Positions 1 through 6,181 of a stretch of 15,483 nt of DNA are shown here, in pieces. The notes under the pieces were generated by a model that was not told the origin of the DNA, did not search any database, and saw only the letters and a program-made list of their open reading frames with translations. The translations under genes were made by a program, and so were the position numbers. Numbering within the stretch: the first letter of the stretch is position 1; each line of letters begins with the position of its first letter. Source of the DNA: an uncultured Brachyspira sp. (GTDB lineage Bacteria; Spirochaetota; Brachyspiria; Brachyspirales; Brachyspiraceae); NCBI RefSeq assembly GCF_934747485.1, contig NZ_CAKVGN010000067.1, positions 1-15,483 of the forward strand, written 5' to 3'.

Positions 1-30
1 TTTATCTTTACTTAATTTACTGCGTTTCAT
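1..30 (-). CDS. Partial transposase N-terminus of a flanking insertion sequence
   Basis: Read on the minus strand, an ATG at 30 opens a frame encoding MKRSKLSKDK that runs off the window. It starts 22 bases inside a 19-bp terminal-repeat-like sequence (52-70), the normal position for the transposase start of a small DDE-type insertion sequence. The basic N-terminus fits a DNA-binding protein. No clear ribosome binding site is visible. Ten residues cannot assign a family. The call rests on the paired terminal repeat at the other end of the window and on a matching C-terminal fragment there. Confidence 0.5.
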   Translation of the reverse strand, partial: MKRSKLSKDK

Positions 31-51
31 ACTTAAATTTTAACAAATTTC

Positions 52-70
52 AGTTATCTAGGACAGCCCC
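52..70 (-). repeat. Terminal inverted repeat of an IS, left copy
   Basis: On the minus strand this reads GGGGCTGTCCTAGATAACT, identical over 19 bases to 15411-15429 on the plus strand. The GGGGCTGTCC start resembles the ends of many DDE insertion sequences. The adjacent host sequence begins at 71. The IS body extends leftwards out of the window, and the repeat is its transposase-proximal end. Confidence 0.75.
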
Positions 71-78
71 AAAAATAT

Positions 79-122
79 TATCAACTTTTTTCACATAAAA
101 AAGTTGATATCCTTTGGATACG
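79..122. repeat. Two adjacent hairpins next to the IS end
   Basis: A perfect 12-bp stem (80-91 with 97-108, loop CACAT) is directly followed by a small stem TATCC-TTT-GGATA (108-120). The first stem carries six T in one arm and six A in the other, with no T-run after it, so it is not a standard terminator. The TATCCTTTGGATACG end resembles TATCCTACGGGTACG at 10126-10140 inside an intergenic repeat, so this may be a degenerate relative of that family. Confidence 0.5.
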
Positions 123-199
123 TTTCATTAAAAACACAATTACTAAAATTTTATATTTAAAAAATATCTATAAAATATAAGATAATACTTATATTTTGT

Positions 200-294
200 T
201 TAAAAATGCAGTTTTTTTGCTTCTTTTATACCAATAAAAGAAGTTGTGGTGTGTACCCTACAGGCACGCTTCGCAGGGGGCAAAGCCACCACAA
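200..294. repeat. Modular intergenic repeat, copy 1
   Basis: The copy starts TTTAAAAATGCAGTTTTTTTGC. It holds a perfect 10-bp hairpin (220-229 with 234-243, loop ACCA). A second stem-loop follows, with outer arms TTGTGGT (244-250) and ACCACAA (288-294) and an inner pair CCCT/AGGG around ACGCTTCGC. The first part matches the start of the copy near 8918. The ACGCTTCGCAGGG block matches the copy near 10060. It is clearly GC-richer than its surroundings and lies upstream of the acetyltransferase promoter. Confidence 0.75.
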
Positions 295-314
295 ATAAAA
301 ATTAAAATAATATT

Positions 315-343
315 TTGACAAAATGCAAAATTTTTAGTATATA
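315..343 (+). promoter_or_regulatory. Sigma-70-type promoter of the acetyltransferase gene
   Basis: A perfect -35 box TTGACA (315-320) is followed after exactly 17 bases by TATATA (338-343). Transcription would begin near 350, which leaves a leader of about 16 bases before the ATG at 366. The first bases of this -35 box can also be read as a TTG start codon in frame with the gene, which is unlikely to be real. Confidence 0.75.
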
Positions 344-365
344 TAAATTATTGTTTATTTTTAAT

Positions 366-803
366 ATGGAAAATATAGAAATTGTAAATAATATCAATGA
401 AAATATAATTGAAAATATTTTTTTTATATCATCAAAAAGCGAATATATTACTTTATCTAAAAATTATATAAAAGAGTATATAGAAGATAAAAATCATAAA
501 GTAGTTATAATAAAAGATGATGAAAAGATAGTAGGCTTTATCATATATTTTTTGTTTTCTCCTGATATTGATATTTTATTTATAGCAACATATCCTAATA
601 ATAAAGGTTACGGAAAAAAATTATTATCATATTTATTTGATGATGCTAAAAAAAATAATGTAGATAGCATCAAATTAGATTTGCATGAGAATAATATTAA
701 TGCAAAAGAGTTTTATACAAAGCATGGTTTTGAGTGCATAGGCATTAGAAAAAAATATTATAACAATAAATATAATGCTTTAATTTTAGAGAGGAAATTA
801 TAA
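366..803 (+). CDS. GNAT-family N-acetyltransferase, RimI-like
   Basis: The protein has 145 residues from ATG 366, typical for a single-domain GNAT enzyme that moves an acetyl group from acetyl-CoA to an amine. The acetyl-CoA-binding motif A is visible as NNKGYGKK (residues 78-85), a variant of (Q/R)xxGxG/A. It is followed by a helix and by LDLHENN-INAKEFYTKHGF (residues 105-122), the pattern of RimI-type protein N-terminal acetyltransferases (N-A-x-x-F/L-Y-x-x-x-GF). The in-frame TTG at 315 was rejected as start because it is the -35 box of a consensus promoter, so the added 17 residues would be untranscribed. The gene converges tail-to-tail with the permease gene, with 7 bases between stops. 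The family is secure. The substrate (ribosomal S18 or other) is not shown. Confidence 0.88.
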   Translation: MENIEIVNNINENIIENIFFISSKSEYITLSKNYIKEYIEDKNHKVVIIKDDEKIVGFIIYFLFSPDIDILFIATYPNNKGYGKKLLSYLFDDAKKNNVDSIKLDLHENNINAKEFYTKHGFECIGIRKKYYNNKYNALILERKL

Positions 804-810
804 AAACAAA

Positions 811-1881
811 CTAATAGAATTTTTTAAATGCCAAGAAACAAAGTCCAGCAAAAATAATATTAGGCATCCAAGCAGCTATAAATGGGTTCATGTTTCCTCC
901 ATCTCCCAAAGAGCGAAACATCATAAGTATAGAATAATATAATAAAGCAACCATTATAACCATTACCAAACTTACCACCAATACACTTTGAGTAGAAAAT
1001 TTTGAAAACAATGAAGCAAGTAAAACAATGATAAATCCAGAAAAACAATAAGATATTCTATAATGAAAATCTGTTTCAAGCGTGTTAGTATTTAAATTTA
1101 CTTCTTTTCTTAATTTAATCCAATGCATCTCCTCGGTTAAACTCATAGAATCTAATAGAGGTCTATTCATAAAATGCTCAGGTCTTTCAAGTACATCAAG
1201 CGGATAATTATATATTTCTTTTACAGATATGTTTTTTTCATCATCAAACTCAGCCAATATTCCATTTTCAACATACCATTTTCTTTCGTTATCATTCCAT
1301 CTCACACTCGGTGATGATATTCTCATAGCTATAGCACCATCTTCTTTTAATTTTACAATAATAGTATTTGTAAGATAATTCTCATTAAAATTAAAGTTTT
1401 CTATAAAATATATATAATTATTAGCTCCAAAAATGTTTAGAGAGCCTGTATATTCTTCTTTTTGCTTTCCTCTTCCTAAATCATTAGCCTCAAAAGATAT
1501 TTTATTCATGGGAGCAGCTACAAACTGCCAAAATGCAATTAGTCCTAAACATAATGCTATTACTATAATAAATATTGGAGAAGAAAATTTAAACAAACTT
1601 ATACCAGAATTTTGTACAGCAAGCATCTCTTTATTTTTTACAAAAGTACCAAGTACATAAGTAGAAGAAAACATTAAAGCTATTGGGAATAAATAATACA
1701 AATTATGCGGAGTTCTTGCCAAATGATATGTAATAAAATATTTCATGTTTTCAGGGTGCTCTGTGTAGTAAGATAATTTACTGCTTAAATCTGCTATAGT
1801 AACTAATATAACAAATAATATAAGAGAACCCAGAAACATAGATAGAAATTCTTTTAATAAGTATGAGTTAAGTTTCTTCAT
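811..1881 (-). CDS. LptF/LptG-family (YjgP/YjgQ) permease
   Basis: This 356-residue inner-membrane protein has the LptF/LptG layout. Three N-terminal membrane segments (about 13-31, 60-80 and 100-120) are followed by a roughly 150-residue periplasmic domain (about 125-273) and three C-terminal segments (about 280-294, 301-322 and 336-352). The family signature near the end, NPFIAAWMPNIIF, is clear, as is the NKEMLAVQNSGIS segment after the second helix, which contacts the ATPase in the family. LptF and LptG pair with the ATPase LptB to extract lipopolysaccharide or lipooligosaccharide from the inner membrane. Only one of the pair is here, and the sequence alone does not decide between F and G. 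It is the last gene of the minus-strand operon, 9 bases after the DUF2225 gene, with no obvious Shine-Dalgarno sequence, which suggests translational coupling. Confidence 0.9.
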   Translation of the reverse strand: MKKLNSYLLKEFLSMFLGSLILFVILVTIADLSSKLSYYTEHPENMKYFITYHLARTPHNLYYLFPIALMFSSTYVLGTFVKNKEMLAVQNSGISLFKFSSPIFIIVIALCLGLIAFWQFVAAPMNKISFEANDLGRGKQKEEYTGSLNIFGANNYIYFIENFNFNENYLTNTIIVKLKEDGAIAMRISSPSVRWNDNERKWYVENGILAEFDDEKNISVKEIYNYPLDVLERPEHFMNRPLLDSMSLTEEMHWIKLRKEVNLNTNTLETDFHYRISYCFSGFIIVLLASLFSKFSTQSVLVVSLVMVIMVALLYYSILMMFRSLGDGGNMNPFIAAWMPNIIFAGLCFLAFKKFY

Positions 1882-1890
1882 TTGAGTAAA

Positions 1891-2769
1891 TTAATCCGCA
1901 TCTATTCCATAGTTTTCATGTAAATAATTTAATTCTTCACTTATACGAGTATGCAATTCTTTTAATTTTTCAAGCAATGCAGAAGGTTTTGATTTGCTGC
2001 TTTTACCAGAGCCAAAAATTTTACTGATTTTTCTTTTAGCTTGTATCAATGTTCTTGCTTTAACATTAGGGTCTGGAATAAATTTGGAAGCATCTGTACC
2101 AAGCAAAGCTCCCATATAAAGCATGCCTTCATAGCCGAAATTGTTATCTATATCCGGACCAAAACTCTTTAATTTGTCAAAACTTTCTTTACCATTTTGC
2201 ATATATTCTATAGCCTCAGTATAAAATTCGCTGGCTTTATATTGGAAGAATGGTATTAATTTATCATAATTATCATTAGGATAAGCATTTGCCAAATCTT
2301 CTAAAGTCCAACTGAGCCTTAAAGAACATAAAGCCTTTTTTAGAGTAGGGGCAGAATCTTTTGTATGATAACGATATCCATCTAATGCTAAAAAATAGCT
2401 TGCAGCACCAGAAATCAAATCTCTGTTTTTCTTAAAATCTAAATCTATTCCAAAAAACTCTCGTACATATTTTGACCTTTGTTCGTAACTGTCAAGAGCC
2501 TCATTAATTTTTTTATTATCAACTAAACTGAACTCATCTTGAAAAGCAGCATATAAACAATGCGGACAAACAGCTACAACATATATAAGAGGGTATACTG
2601 CTCCATATTTCTTGCTTTTTTCATAAGTTCTTCTTAAATCATCTCTTAAATTTCCGGCAATTAATCTTCCGCCGCCAGTAAGAAGCATCTCATGATAGAA
2701 CTCTTTATTGCATACAGGGCAAGTTCTTGGATTTTTTTCAAAGTATGATATTTTTAATTCTTCAGCCAT
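1891..2769 (-). CDS. DUF2225 family protein with zinc-ribbon cysteines
   Basis: The protein has 292 residues and is probably cytoplasmic, with no signal peptide or membrane helix. Two CxxC pairs, CPVC (residues 17-20) and CPHC (68-71), form a likely zinc ribbon, and the spacing and the surrounding VVAVCPHCLYAAFQDEF fit the DUF2225 family found in Firmicutes and spirochaetes. The middle (about 100-230) is helical and TPR-like. A Ser/Lys linker leads to a C-terminal amphipathic helix. The molecular function of DUF2225 proteins is not established. A Shine-Dalgarno AGGAA lies a few bases upstream of the ATG. It sits between the exported protein gene (63-base gap) and the permease gene (9-base gap), so an envelope-linked role is plausible but inferred only from context. 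Confidence 0.82.
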   Translation of the reverse strand: MAEELKISYFEKNPRTCPVCNKEFYHEMLLTGGGRLIAGNLRDDLRRTYEKSKKYGAVYPLIYVVAVCPHCLYAAFQDEFSLVDNKKINEALDSYEQRSKYVREFFGIDLDFKKNRDLISGAASYFLALDGYRYHTKDSAPTLKKALCSLRLSWTLEDLANAYPNDNYDKLIPFFQYKASEFYTEAIEYMQNGKESFDKLKSFGPDIDNNFGYEGMLYMGALLGTDASKFIPDPNVKARTLIQAKRKISKIFGSGKSSKSKPSALLEKLKELHTRISEELNYLHENYGIDAD

Positions 2770-2832
2770 AAAAATTCCTATTTATATAACTTTATAAACA
2801 CTGCAAATGTTAAATTAATTATCGGTTTATTT

Positions 2833-3966
2833 TTATTTTTCAATATCACTTATATTAAGTTTGCTAATTCTAAGCTCTTTAAATAAAGTATTATAATACG
2901 CTATATAAAATTCCGGATATCTTGCCGCATTAATTCTAACTTCACCAACACTTTTACCAAGAACTGATAAATCTATAATCTGACCGTCTACATATATGTA
3001 CTTATTTCCATCTTCTTTTGTATATAATACCACAGGCTGTGATGCATAATCGAGAGTAGAATCAAATGATATGATATCTTGGTCTTCTGCAGCTATCGTT
3101 CCGTTTATAAAACTGCCATCATAGAATTTTTTATATTTTATCTCTTTTATATTGTCTTTAGTATTATATATAATATTAAATCTATTATGTGCCTCATGCT
3201 CTACAGTATATTGATTTACATTGTTTAATATGGGATTATTGTCAAAAAATGTAAAAGAAGTATTAGTTTTTCTTGAGGCATAAAATATATTTCCTGTAGA
3301 ATATTCTTTTATATATACAGCATATCCGTCATTTTCTGATACAGGATATACTTCTTCTATTATTTTATTTGTGTATACTAAATCCGAAAAGAAATTATCT
3401 CTATAAAACCTTGATACAGATAATACTCCCTTGCTGTCTATAAAAAATAATATAGGAGAATTAAATATAGATACCACTAATTTTAAATCTATAATTTTAT
3501 TATTGTTTCTTAAATCCATAGCATAATTATTAAATGTACCGGAATTATTATTGGCATACCATATCTTATTATTTTTTAAATATGATATATGCATATTATC
3601 AGCATTACTTGCTATGCTAATTAAACTTCCTAATTCTCTATTTTTATCTAATATTTCTCTTTTGAAATTTCCATTTTTACCAAACACATAAATAGGTGCA
3701 TTAATTTTATCATCATAGTAAGCTATATGCAAATTATTGTTTGGGTCTATTAATAATTCGCTAATATAAGGTTCGCTATTTAAAGATGCTACCGACCAAG
3801 TTGAAATAGATTCAAAACTGCTTATTCTATAATAATGTTTTGATAATGGCGGAGCATCTTTATTAATATCTTTTTCATACTGAGCATTTATATTTGAGTA
3901 GAAAATAATAATAGCTATTAATATTAAAAAGATTTTATTTCTTTTTAGTTTTTTTAGTATTTTCAT
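2833..3966 (-). CDS. Exported protein with beta-propeller-like repeats
   Basis: The protein has 377 residues. It has a typical signal peptide: basic KILKKLKRNK, a hydrophobic stretch (residues 12-23) and a likely signal peptidase I site after NINA (residue 28). No lipobox cysteine is present. The mature part is beta-rich and repeats a motif of the type hydrophobic-H/Y-I-A/S-Y, as in LHIAYYDDK (79-87), MHISYLKNNKIWYA (125-138) and FYIAYYNTLF near the C-terminus. This resembles the blades of a sialidase-like beta-propeller, but no catalytic signature is seen and no function can be named. The gene overlaps the end of the GlmU-like gene by 32 bases. This start is the only one that gives the signal peptide, so the overlap is probably real and the two are translationally coupled. 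Confidence 0.75.
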   Translation of the reverse strand: MKILKKLKRNKIFLILIAIIIFYSNINAQYEKDINKDAPPLSKHYYRISSFESISTWSVASLNSEPYISELLIDPNNNLHIAYYDDKINAPIYVFGKNGNFKREILDKNRELGSLISIASNADNMHISYLKNNKIWYANNNSGTFNNYAMDLRNNNKIIDLKLVVSIFNSPILFFIDSKGVLSVSRFYRDNFFSDLVYTNKIIEEVYPVSENDGYAVYIKEYSTGNIFYASRKTNTSFTFFDNNPILNNVNQYTVEHEAHNRFNIIYNTKDNIKEIKYKKFYDGSFINGTIAAEDQDIISFDSTLDYASQPVVLYTKEDGNKYIYVDGQIIDLSVLGKSVGEVRINAARYPEFYIAYYNTLFKELRISKLNISDIEK

Positions 3967-5485
3967 CTTTTAATTTTATAACAGATTCTATTCCCTCTTC
4001 TTTTGGTCTTATAAATCTGCATTTAATAACTTTTCCGTTTTCATCAAGAACAGCTTTTATATGAGAGTAGTAGAATATACAATGCTCTATATATGCATTA
4101 TCATCTACAATAGAGCCATATATATAACTAACCCCCTTAATAAGTACATTTTTACCTATGCTGAGCGGATGTTTATCGCTTCCTGTAACATTAACGCCTC
4201 TCTCTAATATAGTGTTTTCTCCTATATACACATTTCCTCTTATTTGGTTGCCTGCATATATTTGTACATTGTTAGAGAGTGTCATTTTTTGATTATCTAA
4301 ACAAGATACTAATGCATTATCGCCTATATATGTGTGTTCTCCAAGTTCAATATTGCCTTCAAGTCTTGCACCATGGTCTATGTAAACACCATAATTAATT
4401 TTTACACCCTTACCTACATAAGCACCTTTTCCTATATATATATCAAGAGGCTTTTCATCTTTATCTATTTCTAATATCTGCTCAACTACGCTGTCATCAA
4501 TAAAGAAATCTTCTCCGTCATATATTGTGATAATGTTTTTTAATTTGTTATAAACATTATTTCTAGCAATAGACTCCATCTCTTTAAGTACAGTTTTATC
4601 ATTAAAGCCTAAAACAACTCTATTGTCTTTTGGCATATATGTAGATATTGATAAATTATTATTAACAAACATCTCTATTAAATCTGTTAAATAAAGTTCA
4701 TTTTGAGCATTATTTGCTTTTAATTCTTTTATTAGATTTAAAAGAGGGTCAATCTTAAAACCATATATACCAGCAACGTACTCATGCATATTGTCTAAAA
4801 GCTCATCTTTACCATACTCGAATTTTTCATCTTTATAAGCCTTTACTAAATCTTCATCATCTTTAAGAGCAAGTATATCTTTATATTCTATAACTCCCAT
4901 TACCTGCCCCTTACTGCCTTCTCTATATTGGCTTTTTTTATGGTCTTTAGTTAATCCTCTAGTTCTTAATACCCTTCCATAATAGTTGCCGCCCTTAGGT
5001 CCGTCATACATAGCAGTCATTAATATCATATCTGTTTTTGATTTCATAAACTCATCATGAAACTCTTTCATAGTGTTAGAGTCTATTAATCCCATATCAG
5101 CATATATAACATAACAGTATTTAATATTTTTTAAATCGCTTTTTTCAAGTCCAACTTTTACAGCATGCCCTGTACCTAATTGCTGCTCTTGATAAGCAAA
5201 ATTAGTATTAGCCTGCTTTCCTACAGCATTAGCAACTTCTAAAGCTTTTATTCCAACAACTATAGTAATATTGCTTTTATTTATACCATTTTTTACAGCA
5301 AGTCTCACTCTCTCTATACTAGGCACTCCCCAAATAGTATGAAGCATTTTTGATGTTGAGCTTCTTATTCTTTTACCATGTCCTGCTGCTAATATTATTA
5401 CTAAACTATCGTTTTTAGAGAATTTAGATGATAATTGCTCTAATTTTTCTTCTATATTATTATTCTCTTCTTCTTTTTTTATCAT
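3935..5485 (-). CDS. glmU: GlmU-like nucleotidyltransferase with left-handed beta-helix domain
   Basis: The protein has 516 residues. The N-terminal Rossmann-type nucleotidyltransferase domain has LAAGHGKRIRSSTSK (residues 32-46), the GlmU form of the LxxGxGxRM...PK motif. It also has QEQQLGTGHA (99-108), matching the GlmU Q-x-x-x-GTAHA uridine-binding loop, and YAD (128-130) with a metal-binding Asp. This part should make UDP-GlcNAc from GlcNAc-1-phosphate and UTP. The C-terminal part (about 350-470) has hexapeptide repeats of a left-handed beta-helix, such as IGKGAYVGKGVKI. The usual acetyltransferase active-site stretches of GlmU (GHLSYIGD and GAGTI..NYDG) are not seen. A roughly 25-residue charged N-terminal extension and a Lys-rich tail are extra. 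A strong Shine-Dalgarno GAGGAGCT (5491-5498) supports the start. The gene lies 28 bases after the TPR-like gene in the operon. Confidence 0.82.
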   Translation of the reverse strand: MIKKEEENNNIEEKLEQLSSKFSKNDSLVIILAAGHGKRIRSSTSKMLHTIWGVPSIERVRLAVKNGINKSNITIVVGIKALEVANAVGKQANTNFAYQEQQLGTGHAVKVGLEKSDLKNIKYCYVIYADMGLIDSNTMKEFHDEFMKSKTDMILMTAMYDGPKGGNYYGRVLRTRGLTKDHKKSQYREGSKGQVMGVIEYKDILALKDDEDLVKAYKDEKFEYGKDELLDNMHEYVAGIYGFKIDPLLNLIKELKANNAQNELYLTDLIEMFVNNNLSISTYMPKDNRVVLGFNDKTVLKEMESIARNNVYNKLKNIITIYDGEDFFIDDSVVEQILEIDKDEKPLDIYIGKGAYVGKGVKINYGVYIDHGARLEGNIELGEHTYIGDNALVSCLDNQKMTLSNNVQIYAGNQIRGNVYIGENTILERGVNVTGSDKHPLSIGKNVLIKGVSYIYGSIVDDNAYIEHCIFYYSHIKAVLDENGKVIKCRFIRPKEEGIESVIKLKDENTKKTKKK

Positions 5486-5513
5486 AAACTAGCTCCTCAT
5501 TTTTTTACTTTGT

Positions 5514-6035
5514 TTATTTTTTATCTATTTTCTCAAATACAGCTTTTTTTATAGTTTTATTATTTTGTATATTAGATAATTTTTCTTTATTTAGTTTATC
5601 TTTATCTAATTTTTCTTTGTCAATTTTTTCTTTTGCATTTAAAATATCTTCTAAACTATTTCTTTTATAATTATTAGGAAGATAAGTATTTTTAGAATCT
5701 AAGGATAATTTAGTTGTTTTAGAATTACTAAATGTTTCATCATCATTTAACCATTTTTGCAATACTTTGGCTACGGATTGCGAGAGAGTATCCAATTTTT
5801 GTTTAGCTCTTATATTTCCGCCAAGGTTTGAATCTTCTTTGAGTATAAACTTATATAATTGCATGGCTTTTATAAAATTTTTTCCTTCAAAATTATAATA
5901 GTCAGCAATCTTTTCTATTCCGCCAAAATATGAAGCTGTAAGATAACATCTATACGCTTCTTCTATTTTTCTTTCATTAAAAAGTTCATTGCCTTTTCTA
6001 ATCAAGGCACTTTTAGTTTTATCATCTATACTCAT
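5514..6035 (-). CDS. TPR-like protein with Lys-rich repetitive tail
   Basis: The protein has 173 residues, no signal peptide and no membrane helix. Residues about 9-70 form helix pairs of the tetratricopeptide type (ALIRKGNELFNERKIEEAYRCYLTA, then KNFIKAMQLYKFILKEDSN), a protein-protein interaction fold. The C-terminal third is low-complexity and charged, with short Lys-Glu/Asp-Lys-Leu repeats (about 135-155) that probably form an extended helix. It is the first gene of the minus-strand operon that continues into the GlmU-like gene, which suggests a partner or scaffold role in envelope work, but this is inference. No Shine-Dalgarno sequence precedes the ATG, and the best promoter would start RNA only a few bases upstream, so translation may be leaderless. 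No other in-frame ATG is near. Confidence 0.68.
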   Translation of the reverse strand: MSIDDKTKSALIRKGNELFNERKIEEAYRCYLTASYFGGIEKIADYYNFEGKNFIKAMQLYKFILKEDSNLGGNIRAKQKLDTLSQSVAKVLQKWLNDDETFSNSKTTKLSLDSKNTYLPNNYKRNSLEDILNAKEKIDKEKLDKDKLNKEKLSNIQNNKTIKKAVFEKIDKK

Positions 6036-6045
6036 ATGAGTAATA

Positions 6046-6073
6046 ATTATATATTAATAATATTAAAGTTCAA
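6046..6073 (-). promoter_or_regulatory. Candidate promoter of the minus-strand envelope operon
   Basis: On the minus strand TTGAAC (6068-6073) is followed after 16 bases by TATAAT (6046-6051). RNA would start near 6039, three to four bases before the ATG at 6035, giving an almost leaderless message. The region is very AT-rich, so chance matches are possible, but the combination of a good -35 and a perfect -10 is the best here. Confidence 0.5.
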
Positions 6074-6121
6074 GTATAATTTGTTCTATAATATGAGAAA
6101 ATATTATTATATTCTATACAC

Positions 6122-6149
6122 TTGCTTATTTGGGGTTTTATATTAAAAT
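6122..6149 (+). promoter_or_regulatory. Candidate metH promoter
   Basis: TTGCTT (6122-6127) and TAAAAT (6144-6149) are separated by 16 bases and would start RNA near 6156. A GGAG Shine-Dalgarno core follows at 6168-6171, ten bases before ATG 6182. The 146-base divergent region is too short and too AT-rich for a recognisable cobalamin or SAM riboswitch, and none was seen. Confidence 0.45.
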
Positions 6150-6181
6150 ACTGTTTATAAAAATATTGGAGTTTTTTCTAT

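Noticed and set aside
860..1048. 62-residue minus-strand open frame inside the permease gene
   Set aside because: It lies in another frame of the LptF/LptG coding region and has no family features. It is a shadow frame.
1433..1660. 75-residue plus-strand open frame
   Set aside because: It is antisense to the conserved permease gene, with no promoter or Shine-Dalgarno sequence and no recognisable motif.
6036..6181. Possible SAM or cobalamin riboswitch before metH
   Set aside because: The 146-base region is very AT-rich, with no conserved aptamer elements such as a B12 box, and the predicted leader is only about 26 bases.
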